Of a DNA stretch of 64,000 nt, positions 40,791 to 52,199 are shown one piece after another. The first letter of the stretch is position 1. Each line of letters starts with the position of its first letter. The stretch spans positions 38,403,205 through 38,467,204 of the forward strand of contig NC_081553.1 in assembly GCF_963082655.1 (NCBI RefSeq), read 5' to 3'. The translations under genes were made by a program, and so were the position numbers. Under the pieces are notes generated by a model. The model had not been told where the DNA came from. It worked only from the letters and a program-made list of their open reading frames with translations, and did not search any database. Source of the DNA: Stomoxys calcitrans (taxonomy: Eukaryota; Arthropoda; Insecta; Diptera; Muscidae).

Positions 40791-42040
40791 ATCGAAAGAC
40801 CATCATAATTTTATGAACCTGCTCTATAATTGCAATTATTTAATGACTTCAACTCGATAGCTCAAGCTGTCCGAACGCAATGCAATATTTAGAAAGGTTG
40901 ATTTATAAGGTTCCCCCACATTTAATCACTGATCAATCTTAATCGAATCAAATTGCAGTCCAAACAGAATTCTTGATTTTATGATCGATTGTTGGGAGAT
41001 AGGCTATTAAATAATTCTCAAATATTAATTGGGCAACTCGAATCACAAATAGTTCCATTTCTTGGGATTAATGCCATCAAACTCAACGATTCATCATCTA
41101 GAAAGGGTAACAAAAAATATTCACTTCCAATAAAAAAAAGTCTTAATGCCAGCGAATGGAGAAAGAAGTTCATGAAAATTTATGACACTAGGAGGTTAAA
41201 TATTAAAAAAAAACTAACAAAAATAGGCACAAATATTCTTTAAAAGAATATTTCTGATTTTTTGAAAACTTAGTCCCCTTTCTTTTTCGAAATAGAAAAA
41301 CTAATATCAAATGTACCAAATGAATTTATAGACACATTCATCTTATATTTTGTCTAAAGACCTTTGTTACCCCCATTTCCCATTTAGACATACATTTTTT
41401 TTATCAAAATAAATAAAGAATCCAAAGGGAAAATACACGAATAGACCCCGAATCTAAGATGGTTGCGTATGCACCAATGTACGTGTGTGGGATCATTACA
41501 AAATTTTTCAAAATATGATTGAGTGGATTTTGTTAGACCTCACATAGAATTCGCCTCCTCGCAGCACTCCTCTAACTCCTCTCATTTACAGAATATCACA
41601 GACTATTTTAAAATCAAATATGGCCACCAAACACACATATCGTTGGCCGGCAGTGTCTTCAAGATGGGGGGATTTGTTCAAAAATAAAATTTCTTAAAAA
41701 AAAAATACTAAATATCATGAATTTCCTATTCTTCGAATATTTATGAAGCGATAAAAATTCCCATATTTCCCCTTTGATGTTTTTCTACCAATAGCCAGCA
41801 GCAACAACAACAACAACAACAACAACAAGAAAAGCACCAAGTTAATTAACGAGCTTTAGTTTTCAGTGACAGTTGGTTTAAGTATCTGAATCCATGGACT
41901 TCAATGTTCTTTTTTTTTATTTGTGTCTTCATTTATGTGCTGTCGTATCTTTTACGCAATAAATGCATGAATGAAATGTTCGGGCAAATGAGATTGTCTG
42001 CGATATCACAAGAATTTTGTCATGCCATTTGAAAATCAAA
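40791..42040. other. Single-copy island before gap, no gene seen
   Basis: AT-rich, with a (CAA)n run at about 41805-41828. An 84-residue plus frame at 40989-41243 is lysine- and isoleucine-rich with no domain that I recognise. The island ends in the N gap. Confidence 0.5.
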
Positions 42041-42240
42041 NNNNNNNNNNNNNNNNNNNNNNNNNNNNNNNNNNNNNNNNNNNNNNNNNNNNNNNNNNNN
42101 NNNNNNNNNNNNNNNNNNNNNNNNNNNNNNNNNNNNNNNNNNNNNNNNNNNNNNNNNNNNNNNNNNNNNNNNNNNNNNNNNNNNNNNNNNNNNNNNNNNN
42201 NNNNNNNNNNNNNNNNNNNNNNNNNNNNNNNNNNNNNNNN
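42041..42240. other. Assembly gap (200 N)
   Basis: Exactly 200 N. As at 17384, one flank is single copy and the other is a DINE-C array. Confidence 0.95.
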
Positions 42241-43520
42241 ATCGGTCTATATGGCAGCCATATCTAAATCTATATCGATCTGAGCCAAACTGTACAAGGA
42301 TGTCGAAGGGCCCAACACAACTCTCTGTCCTTAATTTCAGCATAATCGGATAAGAAATATGGCTTTAATGAGCCTAAAACCTAAATCGAGAGATAGGTCT
42401 ATATGTCAGCTATATCCAAATCTGGACCGATCTGGGCCAAATTAAAGAAGGATATCGAAGGGCCTAACACAACTGACTGATCCAAATTTCAGCATAATCA
42501 GATAATAAATGTGGCTTTAATGAGCCTAAGACCCTAAATCGGCGGATCGGTCTACATGGCAGCTATATCCAAATCTGAACCTATCTGGGCCAAATTGAAA
42601 CAAAATGTCGTAGGGTCTAATATAACTCACTGACCCGAATTTTAGCAAAATCGGATAGTAAATGCGCCTTTTATGGGCCAAAAATCTTAAATCGTGAGAT
42701 CGGTCTATATGGCAACTATATCTAAATCTATACCGATCTAAACTAAATTGTAGAAGAATGTCGAAGGGTCCAACACAACTCTCTGTCCTTAATTTCAGCA
42801 AAATCGGATAATAAATGTGGCTTTTATGGACCTAAGACCCTAAATCGGAGGGTCAGTCTATATGGCAGCTATATCCAAATGTGGACCAATCTGGGCCAAA
42901 TTGAAGAAGGATGTCGTAGGGTCTAACACAATTTACTGTCCCAAATTTCAGCAAAATCGGAAAATAAATGTGGCTTTTATGGGCCTAGGACCCTAAGTCG
43001 TAGGGTCAGTCTATATGGCAGCTATATTCAAATCTGGACCGATCTGTGCCATATTGCAGACGTTTTACGAGGGGCTTAACTTAACTCATTGTCCAAAATT
43101 TCGGCGACAACGGACAATAAATGCACCTTTTATGGGTCCAAAACCTTAAATCGGCGGATCGGTCTATATGGCAGCTATATCCAAATCTGGACCAATCTTG
43201 ACCAAATTGAAGAAGGATGTCAAAGGATCTAAAACAACTGACTCTCTCAAATTTCTGCAAAATCGCATAAGAAATGTGGCCTTTATGGGCCTAAGACCCT
43301 AAATCGGAGGTCGGTCGGTCTATATGCCAGCTATATCCAAATCTGCACCGATCTAAGCTAAATTCAAGTAGAATGTCGTTGGTTCCAAAACAACTCGCTG
43401 TCCCAAATTTCAGCAAAATCGGATAATAAATGTGGCTTTTATGGGTCTATGATCTTAAATCGGCGATCGGTTTATATGGGGACTATATCAAGATATAGTC
43501 CGACATTGCCCATCCTCGAA
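42241..43520 (+). mobile_element. DINE-C array, plus orientation, left end lost in gap
   Basis: Eight to nine units with ATCGGTCTATATGGCAGCTA, GGGCCAAATTGAAGAAGGAT and TTTCAGCAAAATCGGATAAT. It ends in the post-array segment ATATGGGGACTATATCAAGA, TATAGTCCGACATTGCCCAT, CCTCGAACTTACC and stops before the microsatellite. Confidence 0.8.
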
Positions 43521-43524
43521 CTTA

Positions 43525-44672
43525 CCGATCTGCCAATAAAGGGTTTTAAGCACATAACAGCTTTATTTAATGCCCGATTTCGCCGAAATTTGAAACTGTG
43601 ATTATTTTTAGGCCTTCCGTTATCTGATCCAAATATGATTCAGATCGGTCTATATTTAGGTATAGCTGCTTTATAGACCGGTCTGCCGATAAAGGGTCTG
43701 AAGCCCGTTAAAGCTTTATTTAGTACCCGATTTGTCTGAAATTTGAAACAGTGAGTACTTGTAGGCTTCCCCACATCTTACCCAAATATGGTTCAGATCG
43801 GACTATATTTAGATATAGCTACCATATAGACCGATCTGCCGGTTAAGGGTCTAAGGCCCATAAAAGCTTTATTTATTACCCGATTTCGCTGAAATTTAAA
43901 ACAGTTGAGTTGCTCTAAGCCTCCTAACATCAGACCCAAATATGGTTCAGATCGGACTATATTAAGATATAGCTGCTACGTAGGCCGATCTGCTGATAGA
44001 AGGTCTAAGGCCAAAAAGCTGCAATTACTACGCGATTTCGCTGAAATTTAAAACAGTTGAGTTGTTCTAAGCTTCCTAACATCAGACCCAAACATGATTC
44101 AGATCGGACTATATTTAGACATAGCTGCCATATAGACCGAATTGCCGGTTAAGGGTCTAAGGCCCATAAAAGCTTTATTTATTACCCGATTTCGCTGGAA
44201 TTTGAAACAGTGAGTTGCTTTGAGCCTCATGATATCCTTTCTAAATATGGTTCAGATCGGACTTTATTTAGATATAGCGGTCATATGGACCGATCTGCCA
44301 GTTGAAGGTCTGAGCTTATAAATTAGAAAAGCTGCATTTATTACCCGATTTCGCTGAAATTTGAAACAGTGAGTAGCTTTAAGCCTCTTGATATTCGACC
44401 CAAATATGATTCACATTGGAATATGGCTGTCATATGGACTGATCTTCCAATTATAGGTCTTAATCCTATAAAAATCAGATTTATTGCCAGATTTCTCTGA
44501 AACTGTTACTTGTATATTTGTTCTCGGGACCTGAATAAATTATGATCGAGAGGAGCTTCTATTTAGATATAACCATGGATATAATGGTGGAGTTAAAAAT
44601 AGGATGATTATTATATCCTTGGTGGTGGGTATCCAAAGTTCGGCACGGCCGAACTTCACACGTTTTTATTAT
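43525..44672 (-). mobile_element. DINE-C variant array, minus orientation, head-to-head with the previous one
   Basis: Seven units of a subfamily marked by GCTTTATTTATTACCCGATT, TCGCTGAAATTTGAAACAGT and AATATGGTTCAGATCGGACT. Right terminus GGTGGTGGGTATCCAAAGTT, CGGCACGGCCGAACTTCACA, CGTTTTTATT. Neither member of this inverted pair has its microsatellite end; both are broken at the junction near 43520. Confidence 0.8.
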
Positions 44673-45447
44673 CCTCAACTGTAGAATGGACATACACTAA
44701 TTTCGACATTCTGTTTGTAACACATCAATATTGATCTAAGACCCCATGTGTACCAATCTCTCAATTAGACTTCCTCTTAAGGTGAAATTCTCATCCGATT
44801 TGGGTGAAATCGCGAAGGAATTGTTAAATTGTTCCACAGTTGTCAAAAAGAGTTTTGAAAAATGAAAAATTAAAACGTTATCTTACATTTGATATATGCC
44901 TAAGCATTCATGTCTATGAACAAAAGACTAATTAGCGGTGGCAAATCTAATTCAATATCGGCAACAATATTAAAAATCAAATTATCTCCATACGAGACAA
45001 GTAATAGCTTTGGGTAAAATTTGCGACAATTGTACAAGTGGCCATTGCAACAAAAACTGTTTTTTTTAGGGAAATCAACCAACCATTCCCTGCTACAATG
45101 TTTCATTTAAATGTAATTTAATTTTTCATTGGTTGATTGTTGTATATCAGTGTGTTGATGTTTAGAATGTGAACTTTAATTTGGAACAGTGTTTTGGATC
45201 AGAGTATCTCAGGCCATTATTGCATAAAATGGTAATATGCTGCATACATTGCTTATCACACACTTTGAAGCCGAAAAATTCTTCCATAGTTAAAGAAACA
45301 GTTTGCCTTATTCGTTTGTGTTCAGGGCTTGTAAACCATCGGCATTTGGTGCCTTATTATTCTTCATCCGTTATACTGAGACTTGCACAGCCTTTAGCAG
45401 CATTCTCATGTCCAGCTTTCCCTTCGTTTCTAAACCAAAAGAACTAA
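44673..45447. other. Mostly single-copy island
   Basis: A short DINE-like tail remnant (ACACTAATTTCGACATTCTG, near 44695-44740) and part of a B unit (GTGAAATTCTCATCCGATTT near 44780), then unique sequence to 45447. Frames of 62-92 residues (45169-45447, 45303-45491) have no domain that I recognise. Confidence 0.5.
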
Positions 45448-46150
45448 ATGGGCCGAACTTTGGATACCCACCACCTCGGGTACATATGTAAACTTCCTTC
45501 TATCAAAATCCGGTGTAAATTGCATACCTTATGCCCCATAGCAGTTATATCGGAATATGTTCCGATTTGGACCAAATACTAATCGGTACAAGTCAATGTT
45601 CAATTGTGTATAACAAAATATTGGTCTTTTAGTAGCTATATCTAAAAATAAACCTATCTGAATCATATGCAACACGAATATAGAAAAGCCCATCATAAGT
45701 CACTGTGTCAAATTTCAGTGAAATCGGATTATAAATGCGCCATTTATGGGGCCAAGACTTTAAATCGAGATTTCGGTCTACATGGCAGCTATATTCAAAT
45801 CTTGACCGATTTGCGCTAAGTTGCAGAAATATGTCGAAAAGCGTAACACAACGCACTGTCTCAAATCTCAGCGAAATCGGACAATAAATGTGCCTTTTAT
45901 GGGCTCAAAACCTGAAATCGAGAGATGGGTCTTTATGGCAGCTATATCCAAATCTAGACCGATCTGAGCCAAATTGAAGTAGGATGTCGGTGGGCCTAAC
46001 ACAACTCACTGTTCCAAATTTCAGCAAAATCGGATAATAAATGTGGCTTTTATTGGCCTAAGAACATACATCGGTGGATCGGTCTATATGGGGGCTATAT
46101 CAAGATATAGTCCGATATAGCCCATCTTCGAATTTAACCAGCTTATGGAC
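45448..46150 (+). mobile_element. DINE-C element, left part (split by a nested DINE-B)
   Basis: Left end GGGCCGAACTTTGGATACCC, ACCACCTCGGGTACATATGT, then about four units. The post-array segment ATGGGGGCTATATCAAGATA, GCTTATGGAC breaks at about 46150 and resumes at about 47347. Confidence 0.85.
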
Positions 46151-47346
46151 AACAAGTAAGAGCGTGCTAAGTTCGGCCGGGCCGAATCTTATATACCCTC
46201 CACCATTGATCGCATTTGTCGAGTTCTATGCGCGGTATCTCTTTTTAGACAAACATAGAATAAGAACTGTTATCCTATTGGAGCTATATCAAGTTATAGT
46301 TCGATTAGGACCATAAATGAATGCTGATTGACATTGTAAAAGTCATTGTGTAATATTTCAGTTCATTCGGATGAGAATTGCGCCCTCTAGAGGCTCAAGA
46401 AGTCAAGACCACAGATCGGTTTATATGGCAGCAATATCAGGTTATAAACCGATTTAAACCATACTTGGCACAGTTGTTGGATATAATAACGAAACACGTC
46501 GTGCAAAATTTCATTCCAATCGGATAGGAATTGCGCACTCTAGAGGTTCAAGAAGTCAAAACCCCAGATCGGTTTATATGGCAGCTATATCAGGTTATGG
46601 ACCGATTTGAACCATTCTTGACAGAATTGTTGGATATAATAACGAAACACGTCGTGCAAAATTTCATTCTAATCGGATAAGAATTGCGCACTCTAGAGGC
46701 TCATTAAGTCAAGACCCAAGATCGGTTTATATGGCAGCTATATCAGGTTATGGACCGATTTGAACCATACTTAGCACAGTTGTTGGATATCATAACAAAA
46801 CACGTCGTGCAAAATTTCATCCCAATCGGATAAGAATTGCGCACTCTAGAGGCTCAAGAAGTCAAGACCCAAGATCGGTTTATATGGCAGCTATATCAGG
46901 TTATAGACCGATTAGAACCATACTTAGCACAGTTGTTGGATATTATAACAAAACACGTCGTGCAAAATTTCATCCCAATCGGATAAGAATTGCGCACTTT
47001 AGAGGCTCAAGAAGTCAAGACCCAAGATCGGTTTATATGGCAGCTATATCAAAACATGGACCGATATGGCCCATTTACAATACCAACCGACCTACACTAA
47101 TAAGAAATATTTGTGCAAAATTTAAAGCGGCTATCTTTACTCCTTCGGAAGTTAGCGTGCTTTCGACAGACAGACGGACGGACGGACGGACGGACGGACA
47201 GACGGACGGACATGGCTAGATCGACATAAAATTTCACGACGATCAAGAATATATATACTTTATAGGGTCTCAGACGAATATTTCGAGTAGTTACAAACAG
47301 AATGACGAAATTAGTATACCCCCATCTTATGGTGGAGGGTATAAAA
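46151..47346 (+). mobile_element. DINE-B element, complete, nested in DINE-C
   Basis: Left end AACAAGTAAGAGCGTGCTAA, GTTCGGCCGGGCCGAATCTT, TATACCCTCCACCATTGATC. About six units of 153-154 bp follow, then a GACA/GACG tract at about 47167-47210, CATGGCTAGATCGACATAAA, and the right end CCCCCATCTTATGGTGGAGG, GTATAAAAAA. The left TATACCCTCCACCAT and right ATGGTGGAGGGTATA are perfect inverted repeats. Confidence 0.9.
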
Positions 47347-47560
47347 AAGAATCTGTGCAAAGTTTCAGCTCAATATCTCTATTTTTGAAGACTGTAGCGT
47401 GATTTCAACAGACAGACGGACAGACGGACGGACATGGCTATATCGTCTTAGATTTTTACGCTGATCAGGAATATATATTATTTATAGGGTGGGTCGGAAA
47501 TGGATATTTCGATGTGCTGCAAACGAAATGACAAAATGAATATACCCTTATCCTTGGGTA
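47347..47560 (+). mobile_element. DINE-C element, right part
   Basis: Resumes with GAATCTGTGCAAAGTTTCAG, AATATCTCTATTTTTGAAGA, then GACAGACGGACAGACGG, CATGGCTATATCGTCTTAGA, TTTTTACGCTGATCAGGAAT. The right end is decayed (TTATCCTTGGGTAGTGGG). Together with 45448-46150 it makes one DINE-C. Confidence 0.85.
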
Positions 47561-49232
47561 GTGGGCCCTCTAGTGGCTCAAGAATTCAAAACCCCAGATC
47601 GGTGTATATGGCAGCTATATCAGGTTATGAAACGATTTGAACTATTCTTAGCACAGTCAAGACCCCAGATCGGTGTATATAGGAGCTATATCAGGTTATG
47701 GACCGATTTGAACCATACTAAACACAGTTGTGTAAAGTCATAACAAAAAACGTCATGGAAAAAATAAATCGGATAATAACTGCGCCCTCTAGTGGCTCAA
47801 GAAGTCAAGACCCCAGATCGATATATATGGCAGCTATATCAGGTTATGAACCGATTTCAACCACACTTATCACAGTTGTTGAAAGTCATAACAAAAAACG
47901 TTATGCAAAATTTCAGCCAAATCGGATAATAATTGCGCCCTCTAGTGGCTCAAGAAGTCAAGACACCAGATCGGTTTATATGGCCGCTACATCAGGTTAT
48001 GGACCGATTTCAACTATTCTTAGCACAGTCAAGACCCGAGATCGGTGTATATGGCAGCTATATCAGGTTATGGACATAACAAAAAACGTCATGCAAAATT
48101 TCACCCAATTGGATAATAATTGCGCCCTCTAGTGGCTCAGTCAAGACCCCAGATCGGTGTACATGGCATCTATATCAGGTTATGCACCGATTTGGACTAT
48201 TCTAAGCACAGTTGTTGAAAGTCATAACAAAAAACGTCATGCAAAATTTCAGCTAAATCGGATAATAACTGCGCCCTCTAGTGGCTCAAAAAGTCAAGGC
48301 CCCAGATCGGTGTATATGGCAGCTATATCAGGTTATGAACCGATTCGAACCATACTTAGCACAGTTGTTGAAAGTGATGTCGAAACACAACGTTCAAAAT
48401 TTCAGCCAAATCGGATAATAACTGCGCCCTCTAGTGGCTCAAGAAGTCAAGGCCCCAGATCGGTGTATATGGCAGCTATATCAGGTTATGAACCGATTTC
48501 AACCATACTTAGCACCGTTGTTGAAAGTCATAACAAAAAACGTCATGCAAAATTTCATCTAAATCAGATAATAATTGCGTCCTCTAGTGGCTCAAGAAGT
48601 CAAGATCCCAGATCGGTGTATATGGCAGCTATATCAGGTTATGGACCGATTTGAACCATACTTAGCACAGTTGTTAAAAGTCATAACAAAAAACGTTATG
48701 GAAAATTTCAGCTAAATCGGATAATAACTGCGCCCTCTAGTGGCTCAAGAAGACAAGACCCCAGATCGGTGTACATGGCAGCTATATCAGGTTATGAACC
48801 GATTCGAACCATACTTAGCACAGTTGTTGAAAGTGATGTCAAAACACAACGTGCAAAATTTCAGTCACATCGAACTAAAATTGCGTCCTCTATTGGCTCA
48901 GGAAATCAAGACCCAAGATCGGTTTATATGGCAGCTTTATCAAAACATGGACCGATATGGCCCATTTACAATCCCAACCGATTTACACCAATAAAAAGTA
49001 TTTTTGCAAAATTTCAAGCGGCTAGGTTAACTCCTTCGGATGTTAGCGTGATTTCGACAGACAGACGGACGGATGGACGGACGGACAGACGGACGGACAT
49101 GGCTAGCTCGACTTAAAATGTCATGACAATATATATATATATATATTTTATGGGGTCTTAGACTCATATTTCGAGGTGTTACAAACAGAATGACAAAATT
49201 AGTATACCCCCATCCTATGGTGAAGGGTATAC
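47561..49232 (+). mobile_element. DINE-B subfamily element, left end missing
   Basis: Units marked by GCGCCCTCTAGTGGCTCAAG and CCCCAGATCGGTGTATATGG, distinct from other DINE-B copies (CTCTAGAGGC, AAGATCGGTTTAT). Some units are shortened. It ends with a GACA/GACG tract at about 49058-49098, CATGGCTAGCTCGACTTAAA, an AT run near 49128-49147 and CCCCCATCCTATGGTGAAGG, GTATACAAA. The array starts abruptly in the decayed end of the preceding DINE-C. Frames of 111-165 residues here (for example 48157-48654) are array artefacts. Confidence 0.85.
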
Positions 49233-50191
49233 AAATTAATTCAAACCTCAAACCCAGTGTAACACTGAGCGCCACATTTTATTGCATAGTTGTTAGCCAT
49301 TTTCGATAGTTGTGCAATAATTATGGCCGGTTTGTTTTATTTTGGTGAAATTGCAACTTTTTTTCCCCCTCCACGATGAGCCTTTTTTGTGTTATTGCGC
49401 CACATTGCATTTTGGTTTTTGTTGCATTACGCGTTTTTTAATAACAATTAAATTTAATTTGACATAAATGTCAACATTAAAAATGCAATAAATTGCTGTA
49501 ATTGCAGCAAACCTTTTGTTTTGTTGTCACTGCTGTCGTTTTGCTGCTGTTGTTGTATCACAGTTGTTGTCAAAGTTGTTGTTTGGTATTCGTGTTGTTG
49601 TAGTTGTAGTTGCTCTGTTTTATATTCATTACAATTATCTGGTGGTTTGAATTTTAAAATTTTTATAATTCTTTGGCTTTTAATTAAAAACAACAATAAC
49701 ATCTGCAACAACAACAACAACAGAGTGGGAATGAAAAAGAATGGAATGTAAATGAAATTGTTTTAAATGCATGCAGCATAATTGAAATAACAAAAGCCAA
49801 AAGGCAGCCTATATAAAATACGTTGAAGGACGGTATTTGCAAAAAAAAATTTAATTCATTTTGAATACGATGGCATTATTTTAGGCAAATGAGCCTTTTT
49901 CAAATTGAAGTATCAGAACTTTTTTGGGGAGTTTTTTTCACACAAAACTAGTCCTAAGACCATCACTTTCATCAAAGAAAAAATTTTAGATATTTTTGAA
50001 CTGATGCTCCCCAGCAGCAGCATCTAAGACCGCGATATATACTGCAGTTGTTAGAATGCTATATGGTGTTGTGGTCCGGTGGACAGCGCTTCACAATTCC
50101 ACCTACTGTTTAATAGTCCACCGGATCCAAAGGATAGCTTGTTGGTGCATCACAGCCGCACTAAGGACGACACCATATAATACACTGAATT
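49233..50191. other. Single-copy island, no gene seen
   Basis: Unique sequence with TTGTTGTTG and CAACAACAA runs (about 49540-49610 and 49703-49722), which create the Q- and C-rich frames at 49454-49751. An inverted TTGACA/TGTCAA repeat lies at 49459-49474. Confidence 0.5.
49459..49474. promoter_or_regulatory. Inverted repeat TTGACA-TAAA-TGTCAA
   Basis: Perfect 6-base arms around TAAA in single-copy sequence. Same half-site as at 21441, 33611 and 35163 but in divergent order. Confidence 0.3.
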
Positions 50192-50193
50192 TA

Positions 50194-50242
50194 TTGGGTT
50201 GCCCAAAAAGTAATTGCGGATTTTTTAAAAGAAAGTAAATGC
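50194..50242 (-). mobile_element. mariner MITE terminus, truncated to 49 bases
   Basis: TA at 50192-50193, TTGGGTTGCCCAAAAAGTAA, TTGCGGATTTTTTAAAAGAAA, then GTAAATGC, where it stops. The break falls at the same ATGCATTTAC word where the copy at 22527 is cut. The downstream sequence is LINE. Confidence 0.9.
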
Positions 50243-50249
50243 TGAACGT

Positions 50250-50464
50250 TCAAAATTCACCTGTTCTGGGTGCCGGGCCACAGAAATATCCTAGGAAAGT
50301 GTGAAGCGGACAAGCTTGCGAGACTAGGAACTACCTTACACATTGCAGGGAAACTGGAATCTGCGCCTATGCCTCTAGCGATATGTAAGCTATGTCTATA
50401 GGATCAGGTTGAAATGATAGATGGTCACAAAGAGGGGGCTGTGAGCATTCCAAAACTATGTGTG
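50250..50464 (+). pseudogene. Jockey-like LINE, RNase H fragment
   Basis: The plus strand reads FWVPGHRNILGKCEADKLAR, then LGTTLHIAGKLESAPMPLAI. WVPGH and the ADKLA word are the RNase H motifs around the histidine and last aspartate of LINE-encoded RNase H. It stops at 50464, where another LINE in reverse orientation begins. The C-terminal part of the same kind of protein appears at 51960-52187. Confidence 0.75.
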
Positions 50465-51955
50465 GTTAGGTTAGGTTAGGTTAGATTAGATTGAAATGAG
50501 GGTGCAGATATTAATCCGCCCCATGCCACTATGGACATACACCTGAGCCCGTAAGCGGCTTGTTGTGCGATCTAAACACAAAATAAAAGTAACCTCGAAA
50601 ACGAAATTATAAGTTAGGAATTCCGTGCTACTTACAAAATTCTTAATTGTTTTCCAAGCCACTCCCCTATGTTGGTTCATGTCTGTTATAGTGTCCCCAC
50701 TTAAGTGCCGGTATCTATTAGGCGCGAAAGCCGGGCAATGACAAAGGAAATGCACCAACGTCTCATCATCTTCCCCGTATGCCCTACACATGCTATCACT
50801 TGCCGTACCTATTTTACATAAGTGAGCTAGTGGTCCTATGTGTCCTGTTATGATACCAATAGCTGCCATGATACCAATGCCTATACTGAACTCCTTCTTA
50901 GTTCCTTTCAGTAATAGCTTCGTCTTCTCACGACCTGGATCCCCCCATAGGATTTTCGCCATCCTAGCGACCGTTTCGCTGTTCCACAATGTTGCAAGCG
51001 CATTCGTCGCCCACTCCCTTAACTCGGACTGCGTCGTCGCGAAAGGCGAAAGACAGTCCTCTGGCCTTTACCGCCAAATCGTCTGCCCTTTCATTTCCCC
51101 TTACTCCGTTATGGCGTGGCACCCAAACGATGCGGATGGTGCCATCCTCAGAGAAGGCGCAAATCTCCTTCTTACACCACAAGACTGTTCGTGACCTTAC
51201 CGTCATGGTTGTTAGTCCCACACCACCTCCATTCCGTTATCGACCGGATCTCTGCCTACAGGACCGCATTATGGTCAACCAGTCTGCAATATATCTCAGT
51301 CCCTGGTTCTCAATGTAGACTCCTAGGCCAACTCTGTCCTCTAGCTTTGATCCATACGTTTAACATAATCTTCCAGATGGCAATACTAGGGTTCCGTCAA
51401 TCCAAGACTGTGCCGATGGCAGCAGTGCCTCGCACTCGACTTCAAGGTTCATCTCAGGTATCCGATCGCAAACCTCTTCCCTTCCTTCCAAGTCTCCTAT
51501 CGTCACCTCGAATATAAGCTGCTCCCATCGCCTTAAGTCTCATAGCTGCAGTGGCTGCCTCACACTTAATCTGTATGTCAATGGGTCGGATATCTAGAAT
51601 AGTCTCCAATGCCCCAGTGGGCGTGGTCCTCATCGCTCAGCCTATGCCAAGACAACATGTTCTCTGAACCTGTTGTATCGTCCTTATGTTGAACTTTTTC
51701 TCCACAGCAGTCACCAAACTACTGAGGCGTAAGTAAGTATTGGTCTAATCACGCTCCTGTAGAGCGAGTGGACTATTCTCGGGCTCGGGCCCCATTTCGA
51801 GCCTACGACCCGTCTACATGGTCTGCGAGCGTTCTCAGTACGCTCCTGAATGTGACACTTCGAAATCAGTTTCCAATCCAAGATCACACCTATATATTTG
51901 ACCTTGTCAGATATCGAAATCGTCATATTGAGGAAATGTGATGCGTTTCAGTCAT
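50465..51955 (-). pseudogene. Jockey-like LINE, RT thumb to 3-prime end, broken
   Basis: Minus strand in order: KYIGVILDWKLISKCHIQE and RPILTYASVVW (RT C-terminus, 51711-51926), then a degenerate stretch. Next come IRIVWVPRHNGVRGNERADD with LAVKARG (RNase H, 50964-51221), LLLKGTKKEFSIGIGIMAA, GIITGHIGPLAHLCKIG, MCRAYGEDDETLVHFLCHCP and the end near 50530. The 3-prime end is followed by a (TAACC)-type tail (complement at about 50465-50485). The 5-prime half is missing, as usual for truncated LINE insertions. Confidence 0.85.
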
Positions 51956-51959
51956 CTCT

Positions 51960-52187
51960 GGGTTAACATTGAGACCTCTGGGTCTAGCACAGTGGATACG
52001 TCTCCGCCATCGCGAAAAAGAAGTGACTATAGAATACATTCTGTGTGAACTTCCCACACTGGCAGTCCGAAGGAGTTCCACTTTAGGTTCTCAATTCTTT
52101 AGGAACATCTCTGATTTAGTGGATGTGAACGTTCGCAAGTTGTTGAGCTTTTTAAAGCGTTCTGGATGGTTCAACGACAGGAACTAG
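51960..52187 (+). pseudogene. Jockey-like LINE, C-terminal fragment
   Basis: The plus strand reads LRHREKEVTIEYILCELPTL, AVRRSSTLGSQFFRNISDLV and LLSFLKRSGWFNDRN, then a stop. The LGSQFF...SGWF ending is typical of the C-terminus of Jockey-type ORF2 proteins. Likely the continuation of 50250-50464 after the reverse LINE inserted. Confidence 0.7.
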
Positions 52188-52199
52188 AAAGCATTTTCC

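Noticed and set aside
48157..48654. 165-residue repeat-encoded frame
   Set aside because: Same reason as above, in the DINE-B subfamily array.
49454..49751. Q- and C-rich frames suggesting a polyQ protein
   Set aside because: They come from CAA/TTG microsatellite runs on both strands, without flanking coding sequence.
50465..50485. TTAGG-like run suggesting an insect telomere repeat
   Set aside because: Only about three to four units, placed exactly at the 3-prime end of a minus-strand LINE, and higher flies lack TTAGG telomeres. It is read as a LINE tail.
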